A DNA stretch of 64,000 nucleotides from Acidobacteriota bacterium (GCA_902812415.1 CADDZJ010000011.1:1-64000); one strand, 5' to 3'. Shown: positions 33,984 through 44,088, counted from the stretch's first letter. Translations and numbers: made by a program. Notes: generated from the sequence alone by a model not told the origin.

Positions 33984-35261
33984 TTACACGTTGGGAAGGA
34001 AGTGCGCTTCCAGGGCCAGAATTGCGACTGCCGCAAGTGTCGTCACAATCGTCACCACAACTCCGACGCGAGTGAATTCCCAGAAGGAGATGTTCACTTT
34101 CTTGCTCGCCTGCTGGAGCACAATGAGATTGGCTACCGAGCTGAAAGGCGTAAAATTACCGGCCAGCGTGCTGGCGCTGGCCAGCATCAGCCATGCAAGA
34201 TGGCTTTGGGAAAGAGTCTTCACAATCGGTTGAAAAATCAGAACCGCCGGGACGTTGCTCACCAGGTTGGAAAGCACCACCATCGCTCCACTTAATCCCA
34301 ACAATTGAGAAAGCGCGCTGCCATGCAATTCAGGCTGAAAATAATGGATCATGTAATCGACCGCGCCGGAGGCTTCGAGGCCCCGAATCACCACAAATAG
34401 AGCTGCAAAAAAAAGCAGCAGGGTCCAGTCAATATTGCGATGAATGAATTCTGACTTCACCCGGCCGATAATCAGGATCAGCGCTCCCACCGAAGCCGCC
34501 ACGAGGGGAAACGAGAAGTTGAAAATCCATAGAACAACCACCAACAGAGCCGAGAGGCCGCACTTCGCGAGCAGCGTGTGATTCGCATCGACCGCCACAT
34601 TCGCAGGCCGTTTCGGGAAAGCAGCGCGCGGCAAGCGGTTTCTGAAGATGAAGATCAGCAGGGCGGTGTTCAGAGCCAGCCCCACCACGGCCACCGGAGC
34701 CAAGTGCGCGAGAAATCCCAGAAACGAAAACTTCGCCGAAACGCCGATCAGCGCATTTTGCGGGTTGCCAGTGACCGACATGCAGGAGCCGACGTTCGCT
34801 GAAGTGGCCAGCGCAATCGCGTAAGGCGTAGCGGGGAGTTCCAGACGTTCGGTGACGGAAAGGACGATTGGGGTGAAGATAAGACAAATGGTGTCATTCA
34901 CAAAGAAGGCAGCGAGAATGCCGGAAGTAAAAATGAGCAGAACCAGAAGCTGTCGGGGGCTGCGCGCCAGGGCGGAAATGTGAACGGCCACCCAGTCAAA
35001 AAATCCAGAGACCCGAAAATGGGCGACGAGAATCATGATGCCCAGCAGGAAGATGATGGTGTTCCAATCCACGGATTGATACGCGGTGTTCAGAGTAAGC
35101 GCGCCCGCGATCACCATGGCTACTGCGCCGCAAAAGGCGGAAGCTGTCCGGTCCAGATAACTGCCGCGGTTGCTTTCAACGGCAATCATCAAGTAAGTGG
35201 CTAAAAAAATGCCGACCGGAATCCAGTGAATGGGCGGGAGTTGGAGAGAGTGAAAAGGCAA
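33984..35261 (-). CDS. ArsB/NhaD-superfamily anion permease
   Basis: A 425-residue membrane protein with about eleven helices, of the ion-transporter superfamily that includes ArsB, NhaD and the SLC13/CitMHS carriers. Conserved SANVGSCMSVTGNPQN and the C-terminal half repeat ASASTLAGNFTPFSSVANL are the paired substrate-binding hairpins of this fold. Substrate could be arsenite, dicarboxylate or a cation. No ars genes are adjacent. Confidence 0.78.
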   Translation of the reverse strand: MPFHSLQLPPIHWIPVGIFLATYLMIAVESNRGSYLDRTASAFCGAVAMVIAGALTLNTAYQSVDWNTIIFLLGIMILVAHFRVSGFFDWVAVHISALARSPRQLLVLLIFTSGILAAFFVNDTICLIFTPIVLSVTERLELPATPYAIALATSANVGSCMSVTGNPQNALIGVSAKFSFLGFLAHLAPVAVVGLALNTALLIFIFRNRLPRAAFPKRPANVAVDANHTLLAKCGLSALLVVVLWIFNFSFPLVAASVGALILIIGRVKSEFIHRNIDWTLLLFFAALFVVIRGLEASGAVDYMIHYFQPELHGSALSQLLGLSGAMVVLSNLVSNVPAVLIFQPIVKTLSQSHLAWLMLASASTLAGNFTPFSSVANLIVLQQASKKVNISFWEFTRVGVVVTIVTTLAAVAILALEAHFLPNV

Positions 35262-35555
35262 GTAAGACCTCGGTCGAATAATAGCGCCTGACCGGTTGTA
35301 GTGCTGAACTTTATGCCCGGCATGCCGCCTTGAAGGGCCGCGCTACGGATATATCCGGTCGTCCAAATGTAACACCGGCACGAAGGGAAAAGTTAGCATT
35401 GCGCTTGCACCGTCGTAAAGGCATGCGCGAAGATTCGAGGGGTATACAATGTATGCGTGACGAGGTGATCATGGCTACGCGCTCCTCACCTATGCGTCGA
35501 TTTTGAGCCATGACAGCGGTATGCTGTGTGGCGTCGCAATGGAAGGGAGGATTCG

Positions 35556-35912
35556 ATGTCTGTCCAGGTAAAACGCGCCTATGATGAGCCAAGCTCCAAG
35601 GATGGCTATCGTGTTCTGGTCGACCGTCTCTGGCCGCGCGGCATCAGCAAGGAAAAACTGAAAGTGGATGACTGGATGAAGGAAATTGCGCCCTCGTCGG
35701 AACTTCGGAAGTGGTACGGACACGAGCCGGAGAAATGGCCGGAATTCAGGAAGCGCTATCGCAGCGAACTCAGCAAGCCTCCAGCCAGCGATCTTCTGGA
35801 CCAACTTGTGAAGCGCGCCCGCAAGGGCAAAGTGACGCTGGTGATCGGCGCCAAAGACGCGGAGCGCGCCAATGGCGCGGTGATCGCAGAGATGATTCAG
35901 GAGAAGCTGTAA
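35556..35912 (+). CDS. DUF488 family protein (YeaO-like)
   Basis: About 118 residues. VKRAYDEPSSKDGYRVLVDR, LWPRG and WMKEIAPSSELRKWYGH are the hallmarks of the YeaO branch of DUF488, whose function is unknown. The ATG at 35556 has GGGAGG five bases upstream and is preferred over 35526. It ends 41 nt before the convergent alcohol dehydrogenase. Confidence 0.85.
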   Translation: MSVQVKRAYDEPSSKDGYRVLVDRLWPRGISKEKLKVDDWMKEIAPSSELRKWYGHEPEKWPEFRKRYRSELSKPPASDLLDQLVKRARKGKVTLVIGAKDAERANGAVIAEMIQEKL

Positions 35913-35952
35913 AGACGACATCCTGCTAACAGCGCCTTTCATCCGGGCGGCG

Positions 35953-36948
35953 CTACACCTTCAGAACTCCTGCCCCACGAATCTGGCTGTGCTTCAGCGC
36001 CTGCAAAGCCTGATTCACCTCTGAAAGAGAAAATTCCTGAACTTCGGTTCGCACGGGGATTTCCGCAGCCAGGCGCAAAAGGTCTCGCGCATCCTGCCGG
36101 GTGCTGTTGGCCACGCTGCGGATGATTCTTTCATGATAGATCAGGCTGTAATCCATCTCCGGGATGGGACTCATGGTGATGCCGGCAAGCGCGACCGTTC
36201 CACCCTTTCGTAGCACGCGCAGAGCTTCCGGAACCAGCGGTCCGGCGGGAGCGAAAATGATGGCGCTATCGAGCCGAGCTGGAGGCGCATCCTGGGCTGC
36301 GCCCGCCCACGCCGCCCCAAGAGCCAGGGCCAGTTCGCGGTGGGCGGAGCTGCGGGTAAACACATAGACCTCGCAGTTCATGTGCCGGGCAAGTTGAATT
36401 ACAATGTGCGCGGAGGCTCCAAATCCGTAAAGCCCCAGCCGTTCGCCGGACTGCGCATTGCTCAAGCGAAGCGAACGATAGCCGATGACGCCCGCGCAAA
36501 GCAGCGGCGCGGCCTCAACGTCGGAGAAGGTCTTTGGAATCCCATAAGCAAACGCAGCAGGAACTACCACTGCCTCCGCATAGCCGCCATCCACGTGATA
36601 ACCCGTGAAGCGGGCGCTTTCGCAGAGGTTTTCGAGGCCCTTTGCGCAGTACGCGCAATGCCCGCAAGTTGAATAGAGCCACGGAATTCCTACGCGATCG
36701 CCTTCCTTGAATTCATGCACTGCCGGACCTGAAGCCTCCACAACGCCCACAATCTGGTGCCCCGGAACCAGTGGAAGTTTTGGCAGGGGCAGGTCGCCCT
36801 CGACCGTGTGCAGATCGGTGTGGCACACGCCGCAGACGCGCACGCGTACCCGGATTTCACCCGGACCGGGCGCCGGAATCGGCAAGTCTGCCTCATGCAG
36901 AGGACTCTCCTCTGCTGGCTTCGCTTTGGTCAGCAACATCGCGCGCAT
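35953..36948 (-). CDS. zinc-dependent alcohol dehydrogenase
   Basis: A 331-residue MDR alcohol dehydrogenase. [13 protein letters not shown] holds the catalytic-zinc cysteine region, GHQIVG the His, and [15 protein letters not shown] the structural zinc cysteines. The coenzyme motif [16 protein letters not shown] has one Gly changed from GxGxxG to GFGASA, as in AdhA-type enzymes. It reversibly oxidises primary alcohols with NAD(H) by family knowledge. Confidence 0.86.
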   Translation of the reverse strand: MRAMLLTKAKPAEESPLHEADLPIPAPGPGEIRVRVRVCGVCHTDLHTVEGDLPLPKLPLVPGHQIVGVVEASGPAVHEFKEGDRVGIPWLYSTCGHCAYCAKGLENLCESARFTGYHVDGGYAEAVVVPAAFAYGIPKTFSDVEAAPLLCAGVIGYRSLRLSNAQSGERLGLYGFGASAHIVIQLARHMNCEVYVFTRSSAHRELALALGAAWAGAAQDAPPARLDSAIIFAPAGPLVPEALRVLRKGGTVALAGITMSPIPEMDYSLIYHERIIRSVANSTRQDARDLLRLAAEIPVRTEVQEFSLSEVNQALQALKHSQIRGAGVLKV

Positions 36949-37017
36949 GATCTGCTAGTCTCCTTCTCGCCCCCTGTCGCGCAATCCACTCAAAGTGCCT
37001 CCGCAATGCTCGCCTAC

Positions 37018-37160
37018 TGAGGTTTACAAATTATAGTAACAACACGGACTGTAGCGGCGCTGGAGGACAGCGCCGAAAGGGGCCGGTGAGAGCCTGCCCT
37101 GAGCGGAGCGAAGGAACGCCGGCCCACAGAAAACGCCGTCACTATAATTTGCAATTCTCA
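37018..37160. repeat. GTAGCGGCGG element with long terminal inverted repeats
   Basis: TGAGGTTTACAAATTATAG (from 37018) and its near-inverse CTATAATTTGCAATTCTCA (to 37160) bound a 143-bp element with inner TGTAGCGGCGC and GGCCGG/CCGGCC palindromes. A similar element is at 47297-47428 and a left half at 48426. It lies in the divergent gap 36949-37265, where no gene is seen. Confidence 0.75.
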
Positions 37161-37265
37161 ATAGCTCCGGGACTTGATTTCTTGTGACAATACCGCTCAT
37201 AGGCGCGCGCCTGAAGTCATCGAGTATTTACAAGCAACCGAAGCGGATGATAGGCTCACACCTTG

Positions 37266-38765
37266 ATGGCAACTTCTTATCCACGTGTAGCGAGTTTTCA
37301 CAGCGCTCGCGCAATGGCCGAGCATTTGAATCGCTTGGGCTGGTGTTTGCCCATCGATGAGCAAATTCTGACCTCGCCTTCTTCGCCCTTGTCACAGCCT
37401 GTCGAAATCACTTGGCAGGGCGGCAACCGCCGAGTTGGCAACCGCTTCGCCGTTCAGCCCATGGAAGGCTGGGATGGCGAAGCGGATGGCCGACCTTCGG
37501 CTCTCACTCGCCGCCGTTGGCTGCGTTTTGCGACGAGCGGCGCGAAGTTGATCTGGGGAGGAGAAGCCGTGGCCGTCCTGCCCGAAGCCCGCGCTAATCC
37601 CAATCAACTCTGGCTCAATGATCGCACAGCAGCCAGTTTTGAGGCGCTTTGTAAGGATTTCGTCAAAGCTCATCGGGAGCGGTTCGGGCAGGAAAATGAT
37701 TTGCTGATCGGCCTTCAGCTTACGCATTCCGGTCGCTTCTGCCGCCCTCATGACAAGAATCGCCCTGAGCCAATCATTGCGTATCACCATCCCATCCTGG
37801 ACATGAAATTTGGCCTTTCTCCCGATCAACCGCCTGTTTCGGATCAGGAACTCGCCCGCATTGTGCGCGCCTTCGGCGAGGCAGCCCGGCTGGCTCAAAC
37901 GGCGGGCTTTGATTTTGTCGATCTCAAACATTGCCATGGTTATCTCGGTCACGAATTCCTGAGCGCATTCGACCGGCCGGGTCCGTACGGCGGAGATTTC
38001 GAGAATCGTACGCGGCTGTTGCGGGAACTCGTCGCAGCCGCGCGGGATGCGGCTCCAGGCCTTGAGATCGGCGTGCGACTGAGCGCGTACGACACCGTTC
38101 CGCTCATGAAAGATCCGGAAAACGGGCAGGGTCACCCCGTTGATGTTTCAGCGCACCTCCCTTATCGCTGGGGTTTCGGCGTAAATCAGTTGGAACCAAC
38201 CCTTCCTGACCTGACGGAAACCAAGGCGTTGCTCCGACTGCTTTCTTCGCTCGACATTCGGCTTGTGAATATCACGGCCAGCAGTCCCTACTATGCTCCG
38301 CACCTGACGCGCCCCGCGCTTTTTCCGCCCTGCGATGGCTATTTGCCGCCGGAAGATCCCCTCGAAGGAGCGGCGCGATTGCAGAGCGTTACACGGGAAT
38401 TGAAAGCGACAGCCCCCGAAATGGTTTTTGTCTCCTCGGGATGGTCTTACTTTCAGAACTTCCTGCCCCACCTTGGGCAGGCTCTTGTGCGCGAAGGCTG
38501 GACAGATTTTGTTGGCCTGGGTCGCATGATGCTTTCTTATCCTGACTTCCCCGCTGATGCGCTCGAAAAAGGGCGGCTCGATCCCAAACGCATCTGCCGC
38601 ACCTTCAGCGATTGTACGAACGGGCCTCGCAATGGCATGATCTCGGGCTGCTATCCGCTTGACCCTTTTTATAAGACGCGGCCAGAAGCGGAGAAACTGA
38701 AAACCATCAAGCTGCGGCACATGATCCCGTCCGACCGCACGCCAGCAAACCTGATTCCATCCTGA
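37266..38765 (+). CDS. OYE-family NADH:flavin oxidoreductase
   Basis: A 499-residue flavoprotein of the old-yellow-enzyme TIM-barrel family. QPMEGWDGEADG is a variant of the N-terminal FMN-binding block, LQLTHSGRFCRP follows, and VDLKHCHGYLGHEFLS is the conserved His-containing substrate-binding region. It has no C-terminal iron-sulfur or second flavin domain as in dienoyl-CoA reductases. Followed 16 nt later by a DapA-like gene, so the two may act on one substrate. Confidence 0.83.
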   Translation: MATSYPRVASFHSARAMAEHLNRLGWCLPIDEQILTSPSSPLSQPVEITWQGGNRRVGNRFAVQPMEGWDGEADGRPSALTRRRWLRFATSGAKLIWGGEAVAVLPEARANPNQLWLNDRTAASFEALCKDFVKAHRERFGQENDLLIGLQLTHSGRFCRPHDKNRPEPIIAYHHPILDMKFGLSPDQPPVSDQELARIVRAFGEAARLAQTAGFDFVDLKHCHGYLGHEFLSAFDRPGPYGGDFENRTRLLRELVAAARDAAPGLEIGVRLSAYDTVPLMKDPENGQGHPVDVSAHLPYRWGFGVNQLEPTLPDLTETKALLRLLSSLDIRLVNITASSPYYAPHLTRPALFPPCDGYLPPEDPLEGAARLQSVTRELKATAPEMVFVSSGWSYFQNFLPHLGQALVREGWTDFVGLGRMMLSYPDFPADALEKGRLDPKRICRTFSDCTNGPRNGMISGCYPLDPFYKTRPEAEKLKTIKLRHMIPSDRTPANLIPS

Positions 38766-38781
38766 AGAAAAATTCACCATC

Positions 38782-39744
38782 ATGAACCTCAATATAGATC
38801 AGATTCAGCGCATGCGGCGGCCTCGCCGCAAGATTCAGGGAATCAGCGCCTTGCTGCTTCCTTACAAGGCGAATGGCCACATGGACGAAGCGGGATTCCG
38901 CCGCCATCTTCAACGGACGCTCAGAGCGGGACTCCGCCCGGCGGTGAATATGGATACGGGATACGGAGACCTTCTGACGCCCGGCGAGAAAAAGCAGGTG
39001 CTCGATTGGACAGCGGAAATCACCGCCCGCCGCGATGGATTTATCGCCGGCGCCTTGCCGCAGGAAAAAACGACTATTGCCTATGCGCGTGAGTGCGAAG
39101 CCATTCGCAAAACGGGCGGCGTGCCCATTATCTTCCCCTCGGAACATACCACGCAATTGGATGACGAAGGGCTGCGCAAGTTCTTTTCCGAGGTGGCCCG
39201 AGCCGTCGATCGCTTCCTGGCTTTTGAACTGGGCGCCATGTTCAATCCAAACGGGCGAATGTTTTCGGAGTCTGCGCTGCAAATCTTGATGGAAACGCCG
39301 CAGTGTGTGGGATTGAAACACTCGTCGCTCAACCGCCAGACCGAACTCCAACGGATTGAATTGCGGGATCGCATAAGGCCCGATTTCTCGATTTACTCTG
39401 GAAACGATCTTGCGGCAGACATGGTGGAATATGGAAGCGATTATCTCCTGGGTCTTTCCACGCTGGCTCCTGAGCTTTTTGCCGCGCGCGACCGCGCTTG
39501 GGAGGAGGGGAAGGCAGAGTATTTCGAATTGCGCGACATGATCCAGTATCTCGGCTGGGCGGCGTTTCGCGATCCTGTGCCAGCCTACAAACATTCCGCG
39601 GCGATTTTTTTGAAGCTGACCGGTGGGCTGGAAAGCGACGAGCCACATCCGCGCGCGCCGCGCCGGGAATCGTGGGATCGGCAACTTCTGGCTGATGCCG
39701 CCCGGCGGATGCAGCGGGTCTGCCATGAAATGGCAAAACCTTAA
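38782..39744 (+). CDS. dihydrodipicolinate-synthase-family aldolase
   Basis: A 320-residue DapA/N-acetylneuraminate-lyase-like TIM barrel. ISALLLPYKANGHMDEAGF is the family N-terminal block and CVGLKHSS contains the likely Schiff-base Lys. The usual catalytic Tyr block is not obvious. Coupled with the OYE-family gene, it more likely cleaves a keto-acid-like compound than makes lysine. It ends 16 nt before the convergent GH113-like gene. Confidence 0.78.
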   Translation: MNLNIDQIQRMRRPRRKIQGISALLLPYKANGHMDEAGFRRHLQRTLRAGLRPAVNMDTGYGDLLTPGEKKQVLDWTAEITARRDGFIAGALPQEKTTIAYARECEAIRKTGGVPIIFPSEHTTQLDDEGLRKFFSEVARAVDRFLAFELGAMFNPNGRMFSESALQILMETPQCVGLKHSSLNRQTELQRIELRDRIRPDFSIYSGNDLAADMVEYGSDYLLGLSTLAPELFAARDRAWEEGKAEYFELRDMIQYLGWAAFRDPVPAYKHSAAIFLKLTGGLESDEPHPRAPRRESWDRQLLADAARRMQRVCHEMAKP

Positions 39745-39760
39745 GGACATCGCCGCCCTC

Positions 39761-41515
39761 TTACCTTCCTCCCCGCAAATACCACTGCTGAATCACTTCC
39801 ATCGCCGGCTTGCCCCAGGGTGTGTGGGAAGAATCCTGCGGGCCGCCATAACCGTTGCTCCCAATCTTCCACCAGTACATTCCTTCAAACCAGGGTTGCT
39901 TGAAGAAGGTGCGGAAAATCGCCTCGTAGCATTCTCTCTGTAATTCGACCGAAACCGAAGCATGACTTCCGTCATCCCAGGGCCGGCGGTTGGCGCCCGC
40001 CTGGCTTGGGAAGCCCACCTCGGTGAAAATGACGGGGCGATGGAATCGTTCCTCCACAGCCTTGATCCTGGCCAGCATGGATTGCGTCGAAAGATTGTCA
40101 GGGAGCGGATAGTATTCCTGAAGACCGACATAATCGAGCGCGTCCCAGAATTGGATGTGTTCAAACTCGCTCCCGAAGTTAGCGGCATAAACCATGGGTC
40201 CTGGATACCACTTGCGAGCCTGGGCAATCACCCTGCGCCATTCGGCATCATCCTGAGAAAGATGCTCGAATTCTCCGCCCACGCTGAAAAGGTCGGCATG
40301 GATTCGCGCGGCAAGCTGCGCGTAGTGTTCAACGAACAGGCTGTATTGCTGAAACCAGTCGCGCCGATCCTGAGCGTTGCTGAATTGAATGTTGTAGGCC
40401 AGCCAGACGGCGGGCTTCAAAAACACCTTCATGCCGCGCGCATGAGCGACCCGCGCCAACTCCTCAATTCCGAGATCATTTTCCCAACTTCCGGCGCCGG
40501 AGCTGATGCGCACCCGCGGAGGATGGCTCGTAGACCAGCCATAAGGGACGAGAGCCACCGAATCGATGCCATATGGAGGAAGCAATTCCAGCATGCGTCG
40601 CCCTTGGGCGGAGTCGTAAGTGGCTGGAAATTCAGCGGTGAAGTTCACTCCCTTCTGGAAGAAGACTTTGGGATACGGCGTCTGAGCGGGCACAGAGGGC
40701 AGGGACACGAGGATCGCATGCGCCGCGCTCAACCGTTTCTGTTCCAGAGCATAATTCGCTCCACGTATTCCGCAAAAGAGCAGGGCTGAGATAATCGCGC
40801 CGCCCACGATGAGCTTCCATCCCGGCGCAGCGCCAGTATTTTGGAACCGAAGTCTGCCAGAAAAGCTTGATAAAAGCGCTGCTCCAATGGGCGGGATCGC
40901 AAGCAGGAGAATGTTTCGCTGCACAGGGCTTCGGGCTAGAACAAGAAGCAGCAGACTTAGCGGAAGAACAAAGGCGGCGAGCAGGAACCCGATCCGGCTC
41001 CAATAATTCTCGATACCTGCCGGGAGCATCGCGCGGAGACCCCAGCAGAGCGCGGCCAAGAAGAAGAGCGCGGCGATCACTGTTGCGAGCGTTGCGTGAT
41101 GTGAGTAAAAGATCAGAGCAAACTGCTGGGCAAGCGCAAAGTTGCCCAGCGCGGCAAGAAAAAGCCCTGCCAGCAGATGCGGCTTTCGGCTCAAAATGAT
41201 GACCAAAGCTGCGCAGGCAAGCACAATCCAGACCAGCGATCCTGGCGTCAGGTTGAGATGCGCCATGGGATGAGGATGAAGGGGATCAAAGTTGTGGGGC
41301 GGCGCGCTCCATGCGTATGCTCCAAAAGGCAGGACTCTGAAGACGCCCAGATGATAACCGAAGAAAACGACTTGTACTAAAGCAGAAAGGGCGCGCGTCA
41401 GGAAATCGCTGAGCCAAAATATGGGATAGGAGACTGCGACACAAACCAGCCAAGCCCGCAGGAAGAGATGGGATTTCGGGGAATGCTCTAACTTTGGACA
41501 GGTTGCAGATCGCAT
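39761..41515 (-). CDS. membrane-anchored GH113-like glycoside hydrolase
   Basis: A 584-residue protein. The N-terminal 270 residues hold about seven membrane helices. After KGVNFTAEFPATY at about 285 a TIM-barrel region carries candidate catalytic glutamates in SVGGEFEHL and FTEVGFPS, and an WWKIGSNG end, as in GH113 beta-mannanases and related GT-associated barrels. The fusion to a membrane module is unusual. A role in processing a mannan-like exopolysaccharide is inferred, consistent with the glycosyltransferase genes at 23-26 kb. Confidence 0.65.
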   Translation of the reverse strand: MRSATCPKLEHSPKSHLFLRAWLVCVAVSYPIFWLSDFLTRALSALVQVVFFGYHLGVFRVLPFGAYAWSAPPHNFDPLHPHPMAHLNLTPGSLVWIVLACAALVIILSRKPHLLAGLFLAALGNFALAQQFALIFYSHHATLATVIAALFFLAALCWGLRAMLPAGIENYWSRIGFLLAAFVLPLSLLLLVLARSPVQRNILLLAIPPIGAALLSSFSGRLRFQNTGAAPGWKLIVGGAIISALLFCGIRGANYALEQKRLSAAHAILVSLPSVPAQTPYPKVFFQKGVNFTAEFPATYDSAQGRRMLELLPPYGIDSVALVPYGWSTSHPPRVRISSGAGSWENDLGIEELARVAHARGMKVFLKPAVWLAYNIQFSNAQDRRDWFQQYSLFVEHYAQLAARIHADLFSVGGEFEHLSQDDAEWRRVIAQARKWYPGPMVYAANFGSEFEHIQFWDALDYVGLQEYYPLPDNLSTQSMLARIKAVEERFHRPVIFTEVGFPSQAGANRRPWDDGSHASVSVELQRECYEAIFRTFFKQPWFEGMYWWKIGSNGYGGPQDSSHTPWGKPAMEVIQQWYLRGGR

Positions 41516-42242
41516 TAAAACATCACTATAGCGCCGGTACGCCTCAGGAATTACGACAAGTGTCAGGATGGGGCAGCGTAGGGACGGACGGCCTCCGCCC
41601 CAGGGCGCATGCCGTGCCCCCTACATGGCAATTCTGTGTCATCGAATGGCGAACAATTTCCCCATTTTTCGACTAAGTCCATTCTTTTCTATCTGTTAGT
41701 TTGAAACGAACAAATTAGATTAATAAGTCATTTAGAATCTTATAGATACAAGGAACTTCGGAAATTGTTGGTCAAAGGTGAGACAACAATAAGCCAATAA
41801 TATACCTATTTTCAATGAGGTAGACTCTTCTTTATGCTTGCCAAACCTAAACATTCTCTTTTTCTCCAAGCAGCCACGAGGATTAGAGTTGCAAAGGTTG
41901 ACGGGGCATGGCTTTGACCGTGCCAGGAATACCCCCCCCCACCCCGACCAGAGGGAATGATGGGGCTGGGTGTGGGGCCATGCGACCTGCTGTATATTCT
42001 TTGGTTTCCGATTCCATTTTGGCCTCTCACAGCCTTTCTTCGTTGACGACCTTCGAGGGTTCCTTGAGAGAGGGCAGGGCGGCAGAGAAGCACCCTGTAG
42101 TTAGCCTATCATAATAGCCTAATACCATCAAGCCCGGCCGCAAGAGGTCAACCGATTGCCCGCCGGGGCAGAGAAAGAACAGCGGCCTCTTGCCAAGACG
42201 CCAAGGCGCAAAGGAAGCGCCGAATGGAATTCATGAACCGAT
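41516..42242. other. long gene-free stretch with A+T-rich tract
   Basis: No convincing gene in 727 nt. A region at about 41660-41830 is clearly A+T-rich compared with its surroundings. A run of C's lies near 41931. A segment near 42186-42213 matches the common GCCAAGACGCCAAGGCGC type of genome-dispersed repeat. Short open frames here have no family resemblance. Confidence 0.5.
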
Positions 42243-42472
42243 GGCTGAGAAACCCTGAAGCCTGTCATTCCGAGGAGTTAAAACAGGGATGAGTGGCAAG
42301 TGACGAGCAAAGGATCGATACGAGGTTCTCTTTGCTTTTGCTCGTCACTCATCACTTTTCACTCACCACTACCGTTCAGGTTCCTCGTGGAGTTTTATTG
42401 TGAGCGATAATGCAGGGATTCTTCGCTCGCTCCGCTCGCTCAGAATGACAGGTTTTCGAGGCTTTTCGGCAA
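42243..42472. repeat. GTCATTC element with nested inverted repeat
   Basis: GGCTGAGAAACC...GTCATTCCG at the left end and CAGAATGACAGG...TTTTCGGCAAC at the right end are imperfect inverted arms. Inside lies another inverted pair, GTGACGAGCAAAG (42300) against CTTTTGCTCGTCAC (42335), so one repeat appears inserted in another. Confidence 0.65.
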
Positions 42473-42563
42473 CTGGTTGGAGAATGGCAAGATGCGCGCG
42501 CACTTGAATCCGATCCCTACCTTTGCTAACTTTGAGAAAGTTTACCGATTGGAGTCTTGAATC

Positions 42564-42737
42564 ATGGCGATCAGCCAGGAACTGCTGGAAATTCTTGTTT
42601 GCCCGGTCTGTAAGGCGGCTGTCAAGCTCACGCCTGACGGCCAGGGGCTGAAGTGCGGCCAATGCCACCGCGTTTATCCGATCAAGGATGATATTCCGGT
42701 GATGCTGGTGGATGAAGCCCAAATTCAGCCCGAATAG
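42564..42737 (+). CDS. Trm112-family zinc-ribbon protein
   Basis: A 57-residue protein: CPVCK then CGQCHRVYPI give a Cys4 zinc ribbon, followed by DDIPVML, the classic Trm112/YcaR C-terminal block. In eukaryotes Trm112 activates methyltransferases; bacterial forms often precede LPS genes and have unclear function. Here it lies 33 nt before a GT9 gene, matching that context. Confidence 0.88.
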   Translation: MAISQELLEILVCPVCKAAVKLTPDGQGLKCGQCHRVYPIKDDIPVMLVDEAQIQPE

Positions 42738-42770
42738 CGCGCCCAAGGCGCCCGAAAGTTAACCATCCCG

Positions 42771-43943
42771 ATGAATCCTGCCTCCCTGCTGCCGGACTTG
42801 CCTTCCGGCTCTCGTATTCTCCTCATCCGCCTCCGCTCCCTTGGCGACATTGTGTTGCTTACGCCGTCCCTGCGACTTCTTAAGGAGTGGCGACCTGACC
42901 TTCAAATTTCGGTGATGATTGAATCCCGATTTCATGACCTGCTGCGCGGAAACCCATACGTGGCGGAAATTCTGAGTCCCGGTGAAGGGGTAAGATTGCG
43001 GAGGGCTACCACACGACTTCACGCCATTCATCGGCTCCGCGCCAAGAAATTCGCGCTTTGCATGAATCTGCATGGCGGCCCCACCAGCGCATTCTTCACC
43101 CGATTCAGCGGAGCTCGCTGGAAAGCCGGGTTTGCGCATTTCCGAAGTCGCAGATTGTACGACTTTCTCATCCCTGATGCGCGCGAAATTCTGAAACAGG
43201 AAGTCGTTCACACCGCCGAGCATCATGCTGCGGCTTTCTTCTGGATGGGATTGCCTCGTAGACCCATTCCTCCAACGGAGCTCTATGTAAGCGACGCGGC
43301 TCGCGCGGCATGGCCAATGGAGATGCGCCGTTTAGGAATAAATGCTGATCAAGACTATGCTCTCATTCACCCCACTGCGCTTTATCAGACCAAACAATGG
43401 CCGGCAGAGCGGTTCGCGCAGCTTGGTCGATATCTCAATGAGTCTTACGGGCTCATTCCTGTCTTCTCCTGCGGCCCAGACGAAGCAAGCGCTTTAGGCG
43501 CCGTGGAGCGCGCTACAGGCGGCGCCATCCGGCGCGTCGAAGGCCCTCAACTTGACCTCTTTATGGCCGCCATTGCCGGGTGCAAACTGTTCATCGGCAA
43601 CGACAGCGGCCCGGCTCACATTGCGGCGGCGCTTCGCCGCCCGCTGGTCGTCATTTTCGGCTCGTCGAATTCCAGGATTTGGCGACCCTGGACAGGATCG
43701 CCCTCTTCCGATGAAAGGTTCTCGCCGGGCGCTGGCAACTTTCGCATTGTCCAAAACTTCTACGAGTGCAACCCCTGTCCGGGCGACCGATGCTACCGAT
43801 ATGAGCAGCCGGAGTGCATTCTTTCCGTGACCTATGAACAGGTCAGAGCCGCTGTGGATTCGTTGATGGAGTCTTTTGTGTCGCAGAATACCGTGGGCAG
43901 AAGCGATTGCGGTGATGCCCAACGTCCATCTCAAGGAGGATAG
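42771..43943 (+). CDS. GT9 heptosyltransferase-family glycosyltransferase
   Basis: A 390-residue GT-B enzyme of family 9. RLRSLGDIVLLTPSLRLLK is the N-terminal acceptor block, and GNDSGPAHIAAAL with FGSSNSRIWRPW is the family ADP-heptose binding C-terminal block. Four clustered cysteines follow in CNPCPGDRCYRYEQPEC. It likely adds heptose to the LPS core, in line with the neighbouring heptose-7-phosphate kinase gene. Confidence 0.88.
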   Translation: MNPASLLPDLPSGSRILLIRLRSLGDIVLLTPSLRLLKEWRPDLQISVMIESRFHDLLRGNPYVAEILSPGEGVRLRRATTRLHAIHRLRAKKFALCMNLHGGPTSAFFTRFSGARWKAGFAHFRSRRLYDFLIPDAREILKQEVVHTAEHHAAAFFWMGLPRRPIPPTELYVSDAARAAWPMEMRRLGINADQDYALIHPTALYQTKQWPAERFAQLGRYLNESYGLIPVFSCGPDEASALGAVERATGGAIRRVEGPQLDLFMAAIAGCKLFIGNDSGPAHIAAALRRPLVVIFGSSNSRIWRPWTGSPSSDERFSPGAGNFRIVQNFYECNPCPGDRCYRYEQPECILSVTYEQVRAAVDSLMESFVSQNTVGRSDCGDAQRPSQGG

Positions 43944-44088
43944 ATCCCGCGTTGCGTTCCGGAAATTTAGGTGATCTTACGGATGAGGCAGCGCTCTATA
44001 AGTAAGGCAGGGAAGTGATTCACCACAGAGGACACACAGAGAGAGATCGCCCGGTAGACCTATTCTTCAAGCACAAGGCCAGAAGTCA

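Noticed and set aside
41812-42093. Minus-strand ORF of 93 residues in the long gap
   Set aside because: It runs through low-complexity C-rich and repeat sequence, lacks a ribosome-binding site and has no family resemblance.
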